Part shown: piece by piece, positions 35,624-44,237 of the stretch
Position numbering within the stretch: position 1 is the first letter of the stretch
Layout: every line of letters begins with the position of its first letter
NCBI GenBank assembly: GCA_001512485.1
Contig: LFRV01000068.1
Coordinates: forward strand, 6,101 to 52,498
Origin: Clostridiales bacterium DTU069
Lineage (GTDB): Bacteria > Bacillota > Clostridia > DSM-8532
Length of the DNA stretch: 46,398 bases
Reading direction: 5' to 3'
Made by a program: the position numbers and the translations under genes
The notes under the pieces: generated by a model
The model's database searches: none
What the model saw: only the letters and a program-made list of their open reading frames with translations
Told to the model about the DNA's origin: nothing

Positions 35624-36982
35624 ATGGATCTTAATGCCGCGGCGATAAAAAATATAATATTTCCTATGTTAAAATACGCAAAAAACAATAATACGTTGGA
35701 TTATCTGGCAAACCTGAACAAGACCCAGTTTTTGCCGATGGGTGAAATTATTAGTGTCCAAAAGGAAAAACTTCGCAAACTTCTGCTTCATTGTGTAAAT
35801 AACATACCTGCATATCAAACTTACAAAGAGATTATACCCGTGATAGAGAAAGAGCCGGCTGAAGCCCTCGCGCATTTTCCGATACTTACAAAACAGCAGG
35901 TTAATGATATGCAGGACATTTTTATTTTTCCGGATGCCGACAAATCAAAACTTATACCTAACCGTTCAGGAGGTTCAACCGGACAGCCCGTCAGGTTTTA
36001 TATCGACAGACCTACGTCGGAACATTCCGAAGCGGCAAGATGGCGGGCGCTTTCATGGTGGGACATCTCGATAGGCGATAAATGCCTGATGGTATGGGGC
36101 AACCCTCTCGAACTGAGCAATCACGAAAAACTGATATATAATATGAAAGAAAGGTTTTTAAAAAACATAATATTCGTTTCGGCTTACAGCCTGAATCCGA
36201 AATCGGTACATAAATACGCCGGGATGATAAATACCTCCAAACCGAAATATTTTTACGGCTATGCGTCCGCGCTGCATCTTCTGGCCCAATTGGTCATAAA
36301 AAACAACGTACAGATAAAACACCGTCCTAAAGTTATAGTATCGACCGCGGAAACGCTTTACGACTTTCAGCGCGAAACGATAGAAAAAGCGTTCCGGTGC
36401 AGGGTAATCAACGAATACGGCGCAAGAGACGCAGGAATAATAGCATATGAATGCAAAAACGGCAAAATGCATATATCCGCGGAGAATATGATTGTTGAAA
36501 TAGTTGACATTGAAACGAAAAGACCGCTGAAATCCGGAAAAAGCGGGCTTGTAATTATAACAGACTTAAACAATTATTCAATGCCGCGTTTAAGATACCA
36601 ACTCGGAGATATCGCGTCGCTTTCCGATGAAACGTGCGGGTGCGGCATAAACCTTCCTTTAATTGACAATGTGCAGGGCCGTGAGGATGATATATTTGTA
36701 TCTTCGGACGGCAATTATGTTCATGCGGTTTATTTCTGCAATCTGGCACGGAGCTATCCAAGCATAAGGCAATTCCAGATAATCCAGAAAACAAGGCATG
36801 ATTTGCTTCTGAAAATAATAAAAAACGATCCGTTTATCGAATCGGAAATAATGTCGTACATAAAAGAAATTTATAAGGTGATGGGACATATTAATATTGA
36901 TATTGAATATGTTGACGCAATCGAGCCTGCCGCGTCCGGAAAAATAAGATATTCAAAACGCGAATTTCCATTAATTGTTTAA
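35624..36982 (+). CDS. CapK/PaaK-like adenylate-forming enzyme
   Basis: A 452-residue member of the phenylacetate-CoA ligase-like (CapK) branch of the ANL superfamily, often encoded in polysaccharide clusters, where it may activate an acyl or aryl substituent. The P-loop-like NRSGGSTGQPVRFYIDRPTS, then AEALAHFPILTKQQV, NEYGARDAGIIAYEC and RLRYQLGDIASLSDETCGCG are the family motifs. ATG 35624 (MDLNAAAIKN) follows GGGAGGAG; an upstream in-frame ATG at 35558 lacks a ribosome site. First gene of a plus-strand series with the flippase and the GT-CsaB fusion. Substrate unknown. Confidence 0.85.
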   Translation: MDLNAAAIKNIIFPMLKYAKNNNTLDYLANLNKTQFLPMGEIISVQKEKLRKLLLHCVNNIPAYQTYKEIIPVIEKEPAEALAHFPILTKQQVNDMQDIFIFPDADKSKLIPNRSGGSTGQPVRFYIDRPTSEHSEAARWRALSWWDISIGDKCLMVWGNPLELSNHEKLIYNMKERFLKNIIFVSAYSLNPKSVHKYAGMINTSKPKYFYGYASALHLLAQLVIKNNVQIKHRPKVIVSTAETLYDFQRETIEKAFRCRVINEYGARDAGIIAYECKNGKMHISAENMIVEIVDIETKRPLKSGKSGLVIITDLNNYSMPRLRYQLGDIASLSDETCGCGINLPLIDNVQGREDDIFVSSDGNYVHAVYFCNLARSYPSIRQFQIIQKTRHDLLLKIIKNDPFIESEIMSYIKEIYKVMGHINIDIEYVDAIEPAASGKIRYSKREFPLIV

Positions 36983-37085
36983 AGTCGTCTTATTTCATAT
37001 TGAGATGTGCATTTAACTGTAGTATAGTATTACGAGAACCAGGCCCCGTCCACCTTTTGAGGCGGCGGCCAGCGATGATATACGG

Positions 37086-38603
37086 GTGGATGAATTGAAT
37101 ACAAACGAAGTAAGAAAAATAATGGTAAAGGATACAATGCTGTATCTGCCGGCCAGAATAATCGAAGGCACGATCGGGCTTCTTACGATATCGCTGTATA
37201 CCCGATATTTTGCACCTGATGTATATGGTACTTACGGTATTATTACGTCTACGGTAAATATTTCCACACTATTGCTTCTTGGCTGGTTGATTCAATCGGT
37301 GTTCAGGTATGTAAATGCTTTTGACGGAAGCAAAAAACGGGTTTTGTTTTTTTCCACATCGTTTACTCTTTGGATATTGATAAACGGGATTATATTGTTG
37401 GGCGGGCTTGCCGGTGTATTCATACTAAGCCGAAATAATGAGACCTGGCTTACGCAATTATATATTCTTGTTATTTTTATGTTTATATCCTACAACACGA
37501 CACAGATTTTAACATCTGTGCTTTCTGCTACGAGAAGAACAAAGCTGCTGCTTTCCCTTTCAATCTTCTCGGTTACGGCAAAACTGCTGCTTACAACATT
37601 TTTTGTTTATTACTATAAAACAAACTCAACGACTCCAGCTGCGGCGGTTATAAGCCATATAATCGTAGATACGGTTTTTATTCTCGTTGCCGTGCAGCGT
37701 ACCCGTATATACAGGTATATTAAATTTAAGCTTTTTTCGAAAAGGGTTTTGCGTAAATTTCTTATATACAGTATGCCGCTGGTTGGAGTAAACATAACAA
37801 TGAGCGTGCTTAACCTTTCGGACAGGTACGTTATCACTCCTATTCTCGGAACCGAAAAGATGGGCATATATCATGCGAACTATTCAATATCGTCTTCGGT
37901 ATTTACTCTGATTCTTGTCGCCGTAATGCGCGGCGTTTATCCCGTAATACTTAAAACCTGGCGCCAGAACAACAAACCGCAGACCGAACAATTTCTTTCC
38001 CAGGCGGTAAGATATTTTCTTCTTGTTTCAATGCCGGCTTTTACCGGTATAAGCATTCTTGCGGACACAATATCAAAACTTTTTCTTGACACTCAGTTTT
38101 ATGAACGGGGTTTCGTAATTATATGGGTCGCGGCAGGCATGTTGTTCTTCGGCCTGGCAGAATACAGCAACAAGGCGTGGGAACTGACATCAAACACAAA
38201 ACCCCTGTTTTATAATACCGTAATAAGCGCATTAATAAATCTTGGAATAAATATTGCCTTCATTCCGATTTACGGCTACAGAGCGGCTGCCGTAAGCACA
38301 GCGCTGTCATATTTGATATACCTCACTCTTTCATTGGTACGAAGCAGAAAAATACTGAAAATAGGCTTTAACCTGTTAAGTCTCGCAAGAATATTTTTTA
38401 GCTGTGCCGTTATGGGCGTTTCGGTATACTTTGCCGTAAATTATTTAAAACCGTCCTTTATCGCTCTTTTGTTTACTGTTTTATTAGGGATCGCGATTTA
38501 TTTCATTTGCTTATATGCCAGCAAAGAAATTAGCAATGAAGTTAATTATGCCGTAAACTGGCTAAAAGATAAAAAAAATAAGAAGGGGCTCAAGGAGTTG
38601 TGA
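37086..38603 (+). CDS. Polysaccharide flippase of the Wzx/RfbX type
   Basis: A 505-residue MATE/MOP-superfamily membrane protein with about 12-14 hydrophobic segments, expected to flip undecaprenyl-linked oligosaccharides across the membrane. It has the usual N-terminal pattern (DTMLYLPARIIEGTIGLLTISLYTRYFAPDVYGTYG) and NLSDRYVITPILGTEKMGIYHANYSIS in the middle. The start is uncertain: GTG 37086 has only a weak GGCGG stretch before it, and ATG 37122 (MVKDTMLYL) is possible. Its TGA overlaps the ATG of the next gene by one base. Confidence 0.9.
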   Translation: MDELNTNEVRKIMVKDTMLYLPARIIEGTIGLLTISLYTRYFAPDVYGTYGIITSTVNISTLLLLGWLIQSVFRYVNAFDGSKKRVLFFSTSFTLWILINGIILLGGLAGVFILSRNNETWLTQLYILVIFMFISYNTTQILTSVLSATRRTKLLLSLSIFSVTAKLLLTTFFVYYYKTNSTTPAAAVISHIIVDTVFILVAVQRTRIYRYIKFKLFSKRVLRKFLIYSMPLVGVNITMSVLNLSDRYVITPILGTEKMGIYHANYSISSSVFTLILVAVMRGVYPVILKTWRQNNKPQTEQFLSQAVRYFLLVSMPAFTGISILADTISKLFLDTQFYERGFVIIWVAAGMLFFGLAEYSNKAWELTSNTKPLFYNTVISALINLGINIAFIPIYGYRAAAVSTALSYLIYLTLSLVRSRKILKIGFNLLSLARIFFSCAVMGVSVYFAVNYLKPSFIALLFTVLLGIAIYFICLYASKEISNEVNYAVNWLKDKKNKKGLKEL

Positions 38604-40837
38604 TGAAAGTATTGCACCTTATCGGAGGCGGAGACGTAGGCGGGGCAAAAAGCCATGTCCTTTCGCTGGTACGACAATTAAGCAACCATATAACCGTTAA
38701 GCTTATTAGTCTTCGACCCGGCTCGTTTACCGAGGATGCGAAGGCGATGGGCATTGACGCCATTGTTGTCCGCTCCGGCAATATTTTACGTGACATTAAA
38801 ACTATAATCCGGATTATACAATCGGAGGGCTATGACATACTGCACACGCATGGAGCAAAAGCCAATATGATAGGCGTGTTTGCAAAAAGAAATACCGGAA
38901 TCCCAGTTGTATCCACCGTACACAGCGATTACCGTCTCGATTACCTGCACAGCGTTCTGAAAATGTATACGTTTGGCCTGATAAACACCGTTGCACTCAG
39001 ATTAATCGATTACTATATCGGTGTTTCGAAAAACTATAAAGAAATGCTTATACGCCGCGGTTTTCCCGCTCACAGGATATATACCGTATATAACGGTATA
39101 CCATTTGACAACAGCATTGATATTATGCCAAAAGACGATTTTGCGAAAAAATACGGTATCGAATTGAAAGATGACGATGTTGTCGTTGGCATCCTCGCGA
39201 GGCTTCACCCCGTAAAAGGTCATACCGTTTTTCTGGATGCGGCGGAAAAGGTACTTAATAAGTTTCCGCATACCAAATTCCTGATCGGAGGGCCTGGAGA
39301 CGAATTAAGGCCGGTGCTTGAAAGAAAGGCGAGGCAGCTTGGCATTTCTAATAACGTTTTTTTCCTTGGCGCCGTTGCCGAACCTTATTCATTTTTTGAA
39401 CATATTGATATAAATGTCCTGGCCTCCTATAGCGAGAGTTTTCCTTATGCAATCCTTGAAGGCGCGCGCATGAAAAAAGCAACCGTTTCAAGCAGGGTCG
39501 GCGGGCTGGAAGACCTTTTCGTCCAGGGTGAAAACGGGTTTTTGTATACCCCCGGCGACAGTGACGCGCTGGCTGAACACCTTGTTACACTTATCGAAGA
39601 TCCGGATAAACGTAAAGCCATGGGAGAAAAGCTCTATGAATCCGCCAGGAATAATTTCTCCCTCAGCGCGATGACTGAAACCCAATTGAATATATATAAC
39701 TCGATCTTTAAACATCAGGCTAAAATCGAAAAAGACGGAAAAGAATACGATGTCGCTATACTTGGCTATTACGGTTACAGGAACAGCGGTGATGATGCAA
39801 TTCTGCAATCTTTTATCGATCATTTGCAGCAGAATCATAAAGACATATCGGTAATCGTTCTTTCAAACAACCCATCGGAGACGAGAAGATTATATCATGT
39901 TCAGGCTGTATATCGTTTCCACCCGTTCCGGATACCATCCGTTCTTTCAAAAACGCGGCTCTTTATCGCAGGGGGTGGGACATTGCTGCAGGATGATACG
40001 AGCAGTCGATCGCTTTGGTATTACCTATCTATGCTTCACGTCGCAATGAAAAAAGGCGCACGGCTCGCGCTTCTGGCCAACGGTCTTGGGCCTTTGACAA
40101 AGAAAAAGAACAGAAAGGCCGCCGCGAGGATCCTTGACAGGATGGATGTAATTACGCTGCGTGATCCATACGCGTTTGAAGAATTGAAATCTCTCGGTGT
40201 TTCCAAACCGGTTACAATGATAGCCGCAGACCCTGCTATGGCTCTTGTTCCTGGTGATCGCCTCCCCGGTCTGAAACTTCTTTCACTGGAAGGCGTTCCA
40301 GCGGACAAAAACCTTGCAGCATTTTGTCTTAGAAAGTGGAAAAAGGTTAGACGTTCCGAAAAAATACTGGCTGCTCTCGCCGATAAAATAGCCGATGAGT
40401 TCAACCTTGTACCTTTGTTTATTCCGATGCAGCACCCTGATGATGTCCGGTTTCTGAAAAAAGTAATGTATCATATGAAGCAGAAAGGATATATAATGCA
40501 GAACCGCTACTCGGTTGATCAAACTTTATCGATTTTTGGAAACGTAAAGATGGTTGTGGGAATGCGCCTTCATTCGCTTATATATGCCGCAAAACTCAGC
40601 ATCCCTATGGTTGGGCTCGCTTATGAACCTAAAGTCAATTATTTCATGCAATCTATAAACCAGCCCTATGTAAATTGGGACCGGAATTTTTCAATGGAAG
40701 ATTTAATGGAAAAAATATCATATGTGTGGAACAACGCTTCACGTATAAGCAGCGAACTTGACGCAATAAAACCGATACTTGAGGAAAAAGTAAAAGAAGC
40801 AATGGAGCTTACCCTGTCTCTTTTGCCTGGGGAGTAA
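38603..40837 (+). CDS. Fusion of GT4 glycosyltransferase and CsaB-type pyruvyltransferase
   Basis: A 744-residue two-domain enzyme. Residues 1-370 form a GT-B/GT4 glycosyltransferase: GGGDVGGAKSHVLSL near the N-terminus, HTHGAKAN, VGILARLHPVKGH and SYSESFPYAILEGARM with the E-x7-E pattern. Residues 375-744 resemble CsaB-type polysaccharide pyruvyltransferase: AILGYYGYRNSGDDAIL, FIAGGGTLLQDDTS, LANGLGPLTKK, LRDPYAFEELKSLG, ADPAM and GMRLHSLIYAAKLSIPMVGLAYEPK. Normally these are two proteins. CsaB pyruvylates secondary wall polymers that anchor SLH-domain proteins. One polypeptide could add and then pyruvylate a sugar. ATG 38603 follows AAGGAG. Confidence 0.88.
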   Translation: MKVLHLIGGGDVGGAKSHVLSLVRQLSNHITVKLISLRPGSFTEDAKAMGIDAIVVRSGNILRDIKTIIRIIQSEGYDILHTHGAKANMIGVFAKRNTGIPVVSTVHSDYRLDYLHSVLKMYTFGLINTVALRLIDYYIGVSKNYKEMLIRRGFPAHRIYTVYNGIPFDNSIDIMPKDDFAKKYGIELKDDDVVVGILARLHPVKGHTVFLDAAEKVLNKFPHTKFLIGGPGDELRPVLERKARQLGISNNVFFLGAVAEPYSFFEHIDINVLASYSESFPYAILEGARMKKATVSSRVGGLEDLFVQGENGFLYTPGDSDALAEHLVTLIEDPDKRKAMGEKLYESARNNFSLSAMTETQLNIYNSIFKHQAKIEKDGKEYDVAILGYYGYRNSGDDAILQSFIDHLQQNHKDISVIVLSNNPSETRRLYHVQAVYRFHPFRIPSVLSKTRLFIAGGGTLLQDDTSSRSLWYYLSMLHVAMKKGARLALLANGLGPLTKKKNRKAAARILDRMDVITLRDPYAFEELKSLGVSKPVTMIAADPAMALVPGDRLPGLKLLSLEGVPADKNLAAFCLRKWKKVRRSEKILAALADKIADEFNLVPLFIPMQHPDDVRFLKKVMYHMKQKGYIMQNRYSVDQTLSIFGNVKMVVGMRLHSLIYAAKLSIPMVGLAYEPKVNYFMQSINQPYVNWDRNFSMEDLMEKISYVWNNASRISSELDAIKPILEEKVKEAMELTLSLLPGE

Positions 40838-42221
40838 CGTCTTCAGGATTTAACGTCATATCCCCTTCGATATGAGAGCGCCCATAAGCAAGGAACATAA
40901 CAACTCCGGCGAGCATCCAGAAATATGACGATATCAGCGGGATTTCCAGCATGTTTTCTGTCAAATTATACATCACGATACCCGCCAGGCTTGCCGTTAT
41001 GCCCCTCGCCCAGTCCTTCTGCGCCGCATCACTAATCTTTGATATTGCGCGCGAACACCACATAATGGTATTGTACAGTAAAACTATTAACGCGATTAAC
41101 CCGAATATACCCATCTCCACAGCGGTTTTCAGGTAATAATTATCCATGGAGAAAGTGTTGTTAAGCTTATGGCTCAGCGCAACTGATCCTCCGAACTGGC
41201 CGAGCCCCATTCCCATCCAGAAATTTTCCCTGAAAAGTTCAAAACCCTGTATTGCTCTTAAAATCCTGCCGCCTTTACTCGAGCTTTCAATATATTCAGG
41301 TGAGAGCAGGTACAAAATTCTGTTTGCAACCGACGGCACGAATATTACCGTAAAAACAAACAGCGCGGCCATTATCAACAAACAGGGAACGAAGAACTTC
41401 CTGTTCTTCAGCCAAACAAAAACCATCATCGACAAAAAACAGAAAATCCAGCCGCCGCGTGATAATGTAAATAACAGCGCGACACCCATGCAAAAGATGG
41501 CTCCGCCGTAGTATAATTTTCTCATTCTGTCCTTTTCACCGAATAGTAATCCGACAGAAACGGGAATAATCAATGAAAGGTACCCGGCAAGCATATTCGG
41601 AGTTGTAAAAATTGAAAATACCCTCGTTCGGACATTTCCTTCCATCTCATCTACCCAGTGTGCAGGGATTTCAACAGCCACAATAAACTGGTAGATTCCG
41701 TACAGGCTTACCAGAAGACCCGATATAACCAGTATGTTCAAAATCCTTTTTGCGCCTTCGGGCGTTTTTAACAGCTGCGTTATGACGAAAAACCAGAACA
41801 TATACTGAATTACAACCCTTAGCCCCTCGATACCTATAATAAAATCGGGAGCGGCAATAAATAAGGATATAACTCCGAGAACCATAAACAGAAGAATGGA
41901 AATATCAAGCGGAGTCTTACGGTATGGTTTTTCCTTCGTTCTTGTAAACCATTTGTACAGCCAGACGGCAGCACATAGTAAAAGAGCCGCTTCATCCCAT
42001 AAGCTCGAAAGAATAGGGTGTGAAATAATGTACCTTAGAAAAAAATCAAAAACAGTATACAATGCCACAATAATAGTTGCCTTTTCATAATCAAGAAACA
42101 GTATGGCAATAGCAACAGTAATAACTATAAGCGCGATAACGGGCAGCATGCCTACCCACGATGCGGTAAGACCCAATATAAGCACTCCTATGAAAACAAA
42201 TACAGCTTTTGCTTTATTCAT
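40809..42221 (-). CDS. O-antigen ligase/polymerase-like membrane protein
   Basis: A 470-residue polytopic protein with roughly 12 hydrophobic segments and a large extracytoplasmic loop (about 315-365, SPEYIESSSKGGRILRAIQGFELFRENFWMGMGLGQFGG), the layout and motif of Wzy_C/O-antigen ligase-type transferases such as WaaL and RfaL. It probably polymerises or attaches the surface glycan to the wall or to a lipid. ATG 42221 follows AAGGTG; the longer GTG reading to 42230 adds three residues. Its 3' end overlaps the convergent GT-CsaB gene by 29 bp. Third gene of a minus-strand operon with DUF4330 and an unknown protein. Confidence 0.85.
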   Translation of the reverse strand: MNKAKAVFVFIGVLILGLTASWVGMLPVIALIVITVAIAILFLDYEKATIIVALYTVFDFFLRYIISHPILSSLWDEAALLLCAAVWLYKWFTRTKEKPYRKTPLDISILLFMVLGVISLFIAAPDFIIGIEGLRVVIQYMFWFFVITQLLKTPEGAKRILNILVISGLLVSLYGIYQFIVAVEIPAHWVDEMEGNVRTRVFSIFTTPNMLAGYLSLIIPVSVGLLFGEKDRMRKLYYGGAIFCMGVALLFTLSRGGWIFCFLSMMVFVWLKNRKFFVPCLLIMAALFVFTVIFVPSVANRILYLLSPEYIESSSKGGRILRAIQGFELFRENFWMGMGLGQFGGSVALSHKLNNTFSMDNYYLKTAVEMGIFGLIALIVLLYNTIMWCSRAISKISDAAQKDWARGITASLAGIVMYNLTENMLEIPLISSYFWMLAGVVMFLAYGRSHIEGDMTLNPEDVTPQAKETG

Positions 42222-42232
42222 CTTATACACCT

Positions 42233-42748
42233 TTATCCCAACACCAATAAATACAATTTGTAAATAAGGCTGTTCTTTACATACAGTTTAATTTTTTCCC
42301 TGTCAAATGCTAATAGAACAGCTGCAATAACAGACAGACAAAACAGGATAATATCCCTTTTCATAAGCCTGTTTTGTATTACTCTGCCTATAATATAACC
42401 TGTTCCGAAAATAGGGAATACAAACGGAAAAAACTTTTCATTCGACATACGGATAATCCCTTCGGCAGCGGTAAATAAAAGACTGGATTTTCTCCATCTG
42501 CCAAAAGCGGATGAAAAGCGCTTCGCTGCCTTATCCATTTTATTAAACAGCTTTTTTATCACGCTAACAAAGGCCGAATGATCTGCCGAACTTTCACGAT
42601 TAGCCGTGGCTTTTATGCATCTGCCCACTAAACTGTGCCTGTAAGCGCAGACTATCCCGGAAACAACCTTAGAAAGAAAGCTGTTTCTGTAAAAAACAAG
42701 TAATTTTTTATATAGTGCATAAAAAATGCTTCCTTCAAGAATATGCAT
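42233..42748 (-). CDS. Unknown protein with C-terminal membrane helices
   Basis: A 171-residue basic protein with no family that I recognise. The first 100 residues are amphipathic and rich in Lys/Arg; the C-terminal part has one or two hydrophobic segments (about 105-125 FPFVFPIFGTGYIIGR and 131-150 RDIILFCLSVIAAVLLAF) and ends YKLYLLVLG. ATG 42748 is preceded by GAGGAATAGGGG. It lies between DUF4330 and the ligase-like gene with gaps of about 10 bases on either side, so the three are probably co-translated. A role in assembling the same glycan is inferred from position only. Confidence 0.7.
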   Translation of the reverse strand: MHILEGSIFYALYKKLLVFYRNSFLSKVVSGIVCAYRHSLVGRCIKATANRESSADHSAFVSVIKKLFNKMDKAAKRFSSAFGRWRKSSLLFTAAEGIIRMSNEKFFPFVFPIFGTGYIIGRVIQNRLMKRDIILFCLSVIAAVLLAFDREKIKLYVKNSLIYKLYLLVLG

Positions 42749-42758
42749 TCTACTACCC

Positions 42759-43241
42759 CTATTCCTCAACAGCCGTAATAACTGCCGGAATCTCGACGTA
42801 TCTTGTTTTTAAAACCATTTCCTTTCCTACCGTAGCATGAAGTTGACCGATAAAAATCATAGGATCGTCAAGGGAGTCGGAAACCCTTACTTTAACATAT
42901 ATATCCTTCAGCTTTGGATGCTGCTGTACGACAATCCTTCCGTCCGACGTATATACATCAATCTCCGCAGGTTCGCTATTAATCTCGATAATTTCGGCGT
43001 CTATAAACCCTCCGGCATAATACAGCTTATCCCCGATATGCATCGCATTAAGAACATCATAATCATAACCGGGACATTTAATTGTAACGATATAATCTTT
43101 CATATTTGCGGTGTCTGAAGGTTTGTCTCGATTTATATACCAGATTGCGCCGGCTACAAGGAGAAGAACAATTAAAATCACTGCAAGGTCAATAATATTA
43201 ATAAGACCAAAGAGTTTTCCTTTTTCGTCTAATACTTTCAT
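42759..43241 (-). CDS. DUF4330 single-pass membrane protein
   Basis: A 160-residue protein with a short cytoplasmic N-terminus (MKVLDEKGKLFGLINIIDL), one membrane helix (about 16-36) and an extracytoplasmic domain of about 120 residues beginning KDYIVTIKCPGYDYDVLNAMHIGDKLYYAGGF. The N-terminal LFGLINIIDLAVIL and the layout fit the DUF4330 family, common in Clostridia beside O-antigen-ligase-type genes. Function unknown. First gene of the three-gene minus-strand operon. ATG follows AAAGGGTG. Confidence 0.8.
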   Translation of the reverse strand: MKVLDEKGKLFGLINIIDLAVILIVLLLVAGAIWYINRDKPSDTANMKDYIVTIKCPGYDYDVLNAMHIGDKLYYAGGFIDAEIIEINSEPAEIDVYTSDGRIVVQQHPKLKDIYVKVRVSDSLDDPMIFIGQLHATVGKEMVLKTRYVEIPAVITAVEE

Positions 43242-43320
43242 TTTTTATGCACCCTTTCTATATTTCACGTGTATTTCCCTTTATCCAATTATTTTCAGCC
43301 ATTCTTGATAAATATATTAT

Positions 43321-43497
43321 AACAACGGAAGAAATTGCGCAAGCAATTTCATCACACCGTTACAAGGTTCTTGTGCAAAGCATAAGGTTCTTTTAACAAC
43401 GGAAGAAATTACGCAAGCAATTTCATCACACCGTTACAAGGTTCTTGTGCGAAGCACAAGGTTCTTCTAACAACAGAAGGAAATACGCAAGTAATTT
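43321..43497. repeat. 74-bp tandem repeat, about 2.4 copies
   Basis: Units begin at 43321, 43395 and 43469 (AACAACGGAAG, then AACAACAGAAG in the third). Each full unit has two hairpins: GAAATTGC-GCAA-GCAATTTC and CTTGTGC-GAA-GCACAAG. The stems differ between copies in a compensating way (TGC/GCA in unit 1, TAC/GTA in unit 3, the mismatched TAC/GCA in unit 2). It lies upstream of the DUF4330 operon and next to other repeats. Confidence 0.85.
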
Positions 43498-43517
43498 GAA
43501 TTTATACCGCAAACACA

Positions 43518-43706
43518 GCGGGTGGTTCGGGTGCTTTCGGTGACGACGGGCGACATGCTCCGAAGCTCTGCTGCACATAGGTAACCGTGGAACGGGCAAA
43601 TGAGCGACCCGTGCCTCTCCGTAAATGTAAATCATGATCTGGAGCGTGTTGCCGGTAGGTGCTTTGTCGCCCTAGGAACCCGAAACACCCGAACCAGGAT
43701 CCGCGG
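43518..43706. repeat. Palindromic interspersed element, second copy (189 bp)
   Basis: Homologue of the 197-bp element at 7086-7282: it begins GCGGGTGGTTCGGGTGCTTTCGG, runs GTGACGACGGGCGACATGCT, has a more diverged centre, and ends GTGCTTTGTCGCCC...CCCGAAACACCCG...CCGCGG. Ends are inverted repeats of about 38 bp. Changes in the two arms compensate: here GGTTCGGG pairs with CCCGAACC, whereas the 7-kb copy has GGCTCGGG with CCCGAGCC. No ORF is credible. Confidence 0.8.
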
Positions 43707-43731
43707 AAATATTGTTAAAAACCTGCTCATT

Positions 43732-43934
43732 GAACTATTGTACAATAACGTCAACAGGAGCTTCATTTGCAAGAGCTACACAGTTCAGCTCGGGCAAGTC
43801 GAAACTCGCAAAAATGCTTGGAATATTTTTTTCAGGAAGCATTTTTGCTCAGACAGTCGACTTGCTTATCCTCGCTCTGACTGTATATCTCTATGCTTCA
43901 TTCCGCTATAGTTTCCGTTATTGTACAATAGTTC
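43732..43934. mobile_element. 203-bp fold-back (MITE-like) element nested in the repeat mosaic
   Basis: Perfect 19-bp terminal inverted repeats, GAACTATTGTACAATAACG (43732-43750) and its complement (43916-43934). Inside is a perfect 12-bp hairpin, GCAAAAATGCTT (43808-43819) with AAGCATTTTTGC (43837-43848). The arms between can also pair imperfectly, for example at GCAAGTCGA. A related stretch at 44050-44090 has the same flanks but only a single TATTGTACAATA where this element sits, as if it were an empty or excised site. No transposase is present. Confidence 0.75.
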
Positions 43935-43970
43935 TTCCGAGTAGCCCGTGAGAGTTACGCAGAAAACACA

Positions 43971-44045
43971 GCGGGTGGTTCGGGTGATTTCGGTGACGAC
44001 GGAGAATAATAAAGGGAAACGAAACACCCGAACCAGGACCCGCGG
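43971..44045. repeat. Shortened copy of the palindromic element (75 bp)
   Basis: Has the same two ends as the 189-bp copy (GCGGGTGGTTCGGGTG...GGTGACGACGG and GAAACGAAACACCCGAACCAGGACCCGCGG), but only about 14 bases between them. It looks like an internal-deletion form, capable of a near-continuous hairpin. Confidence 0.75.
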
Positions 44046-44205
44046 GAATATTGTTCTAAACCTGCTCATTGACCTATTGTACAATAGTTCTTTATATGAG
44101 AAACATACAGCGAATTAAAACCGCAAACACAGCGGGTGGCTGACGGGTCGAGGTACTGCTGCCGCGTTCCGGTTGGTACGCGGCTCTGGTTCGGGTGCTT
44201 TCGGT
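44046..44205. repeat. Spacer repeat and two further element ends
   Basis: Bases 44046-44090 resemble 43707-43745 (AATATTGTT...AAACCTGCTCATTGA) but carry one uninterrupted TATTGTACAATAGTTC. A truncated end follows (CAGCGGGTGGCTGACGGG, 44127-44144), then another end (GTACGCGGCTCTGGTTCGGGTGCTTTC, 44176-44202; identical to window bases 4-30). The last lies about 33 bp before the stop of the next glycosyltransferase gene. No gene is supported between 43242 and 44237. Confidence 0.7.
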
Positions 44206-44237
44206 GGCGAAGGGTGAAAAAGACAGGAAATAGTCAG

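Noticed and set aside
43426-44084. ORFs of 69-103 codons in the repeat mosaic
   Set aside because: Same reason: reading frames through repeats and hairpins, no ribosome sites, no domain signal.
43321-44205. CRISPR-like array
   Set aside because: Repeats are long, palindromic and irregularly spaced; intervening sequences are not uniform spacers, and no cas gene is present.
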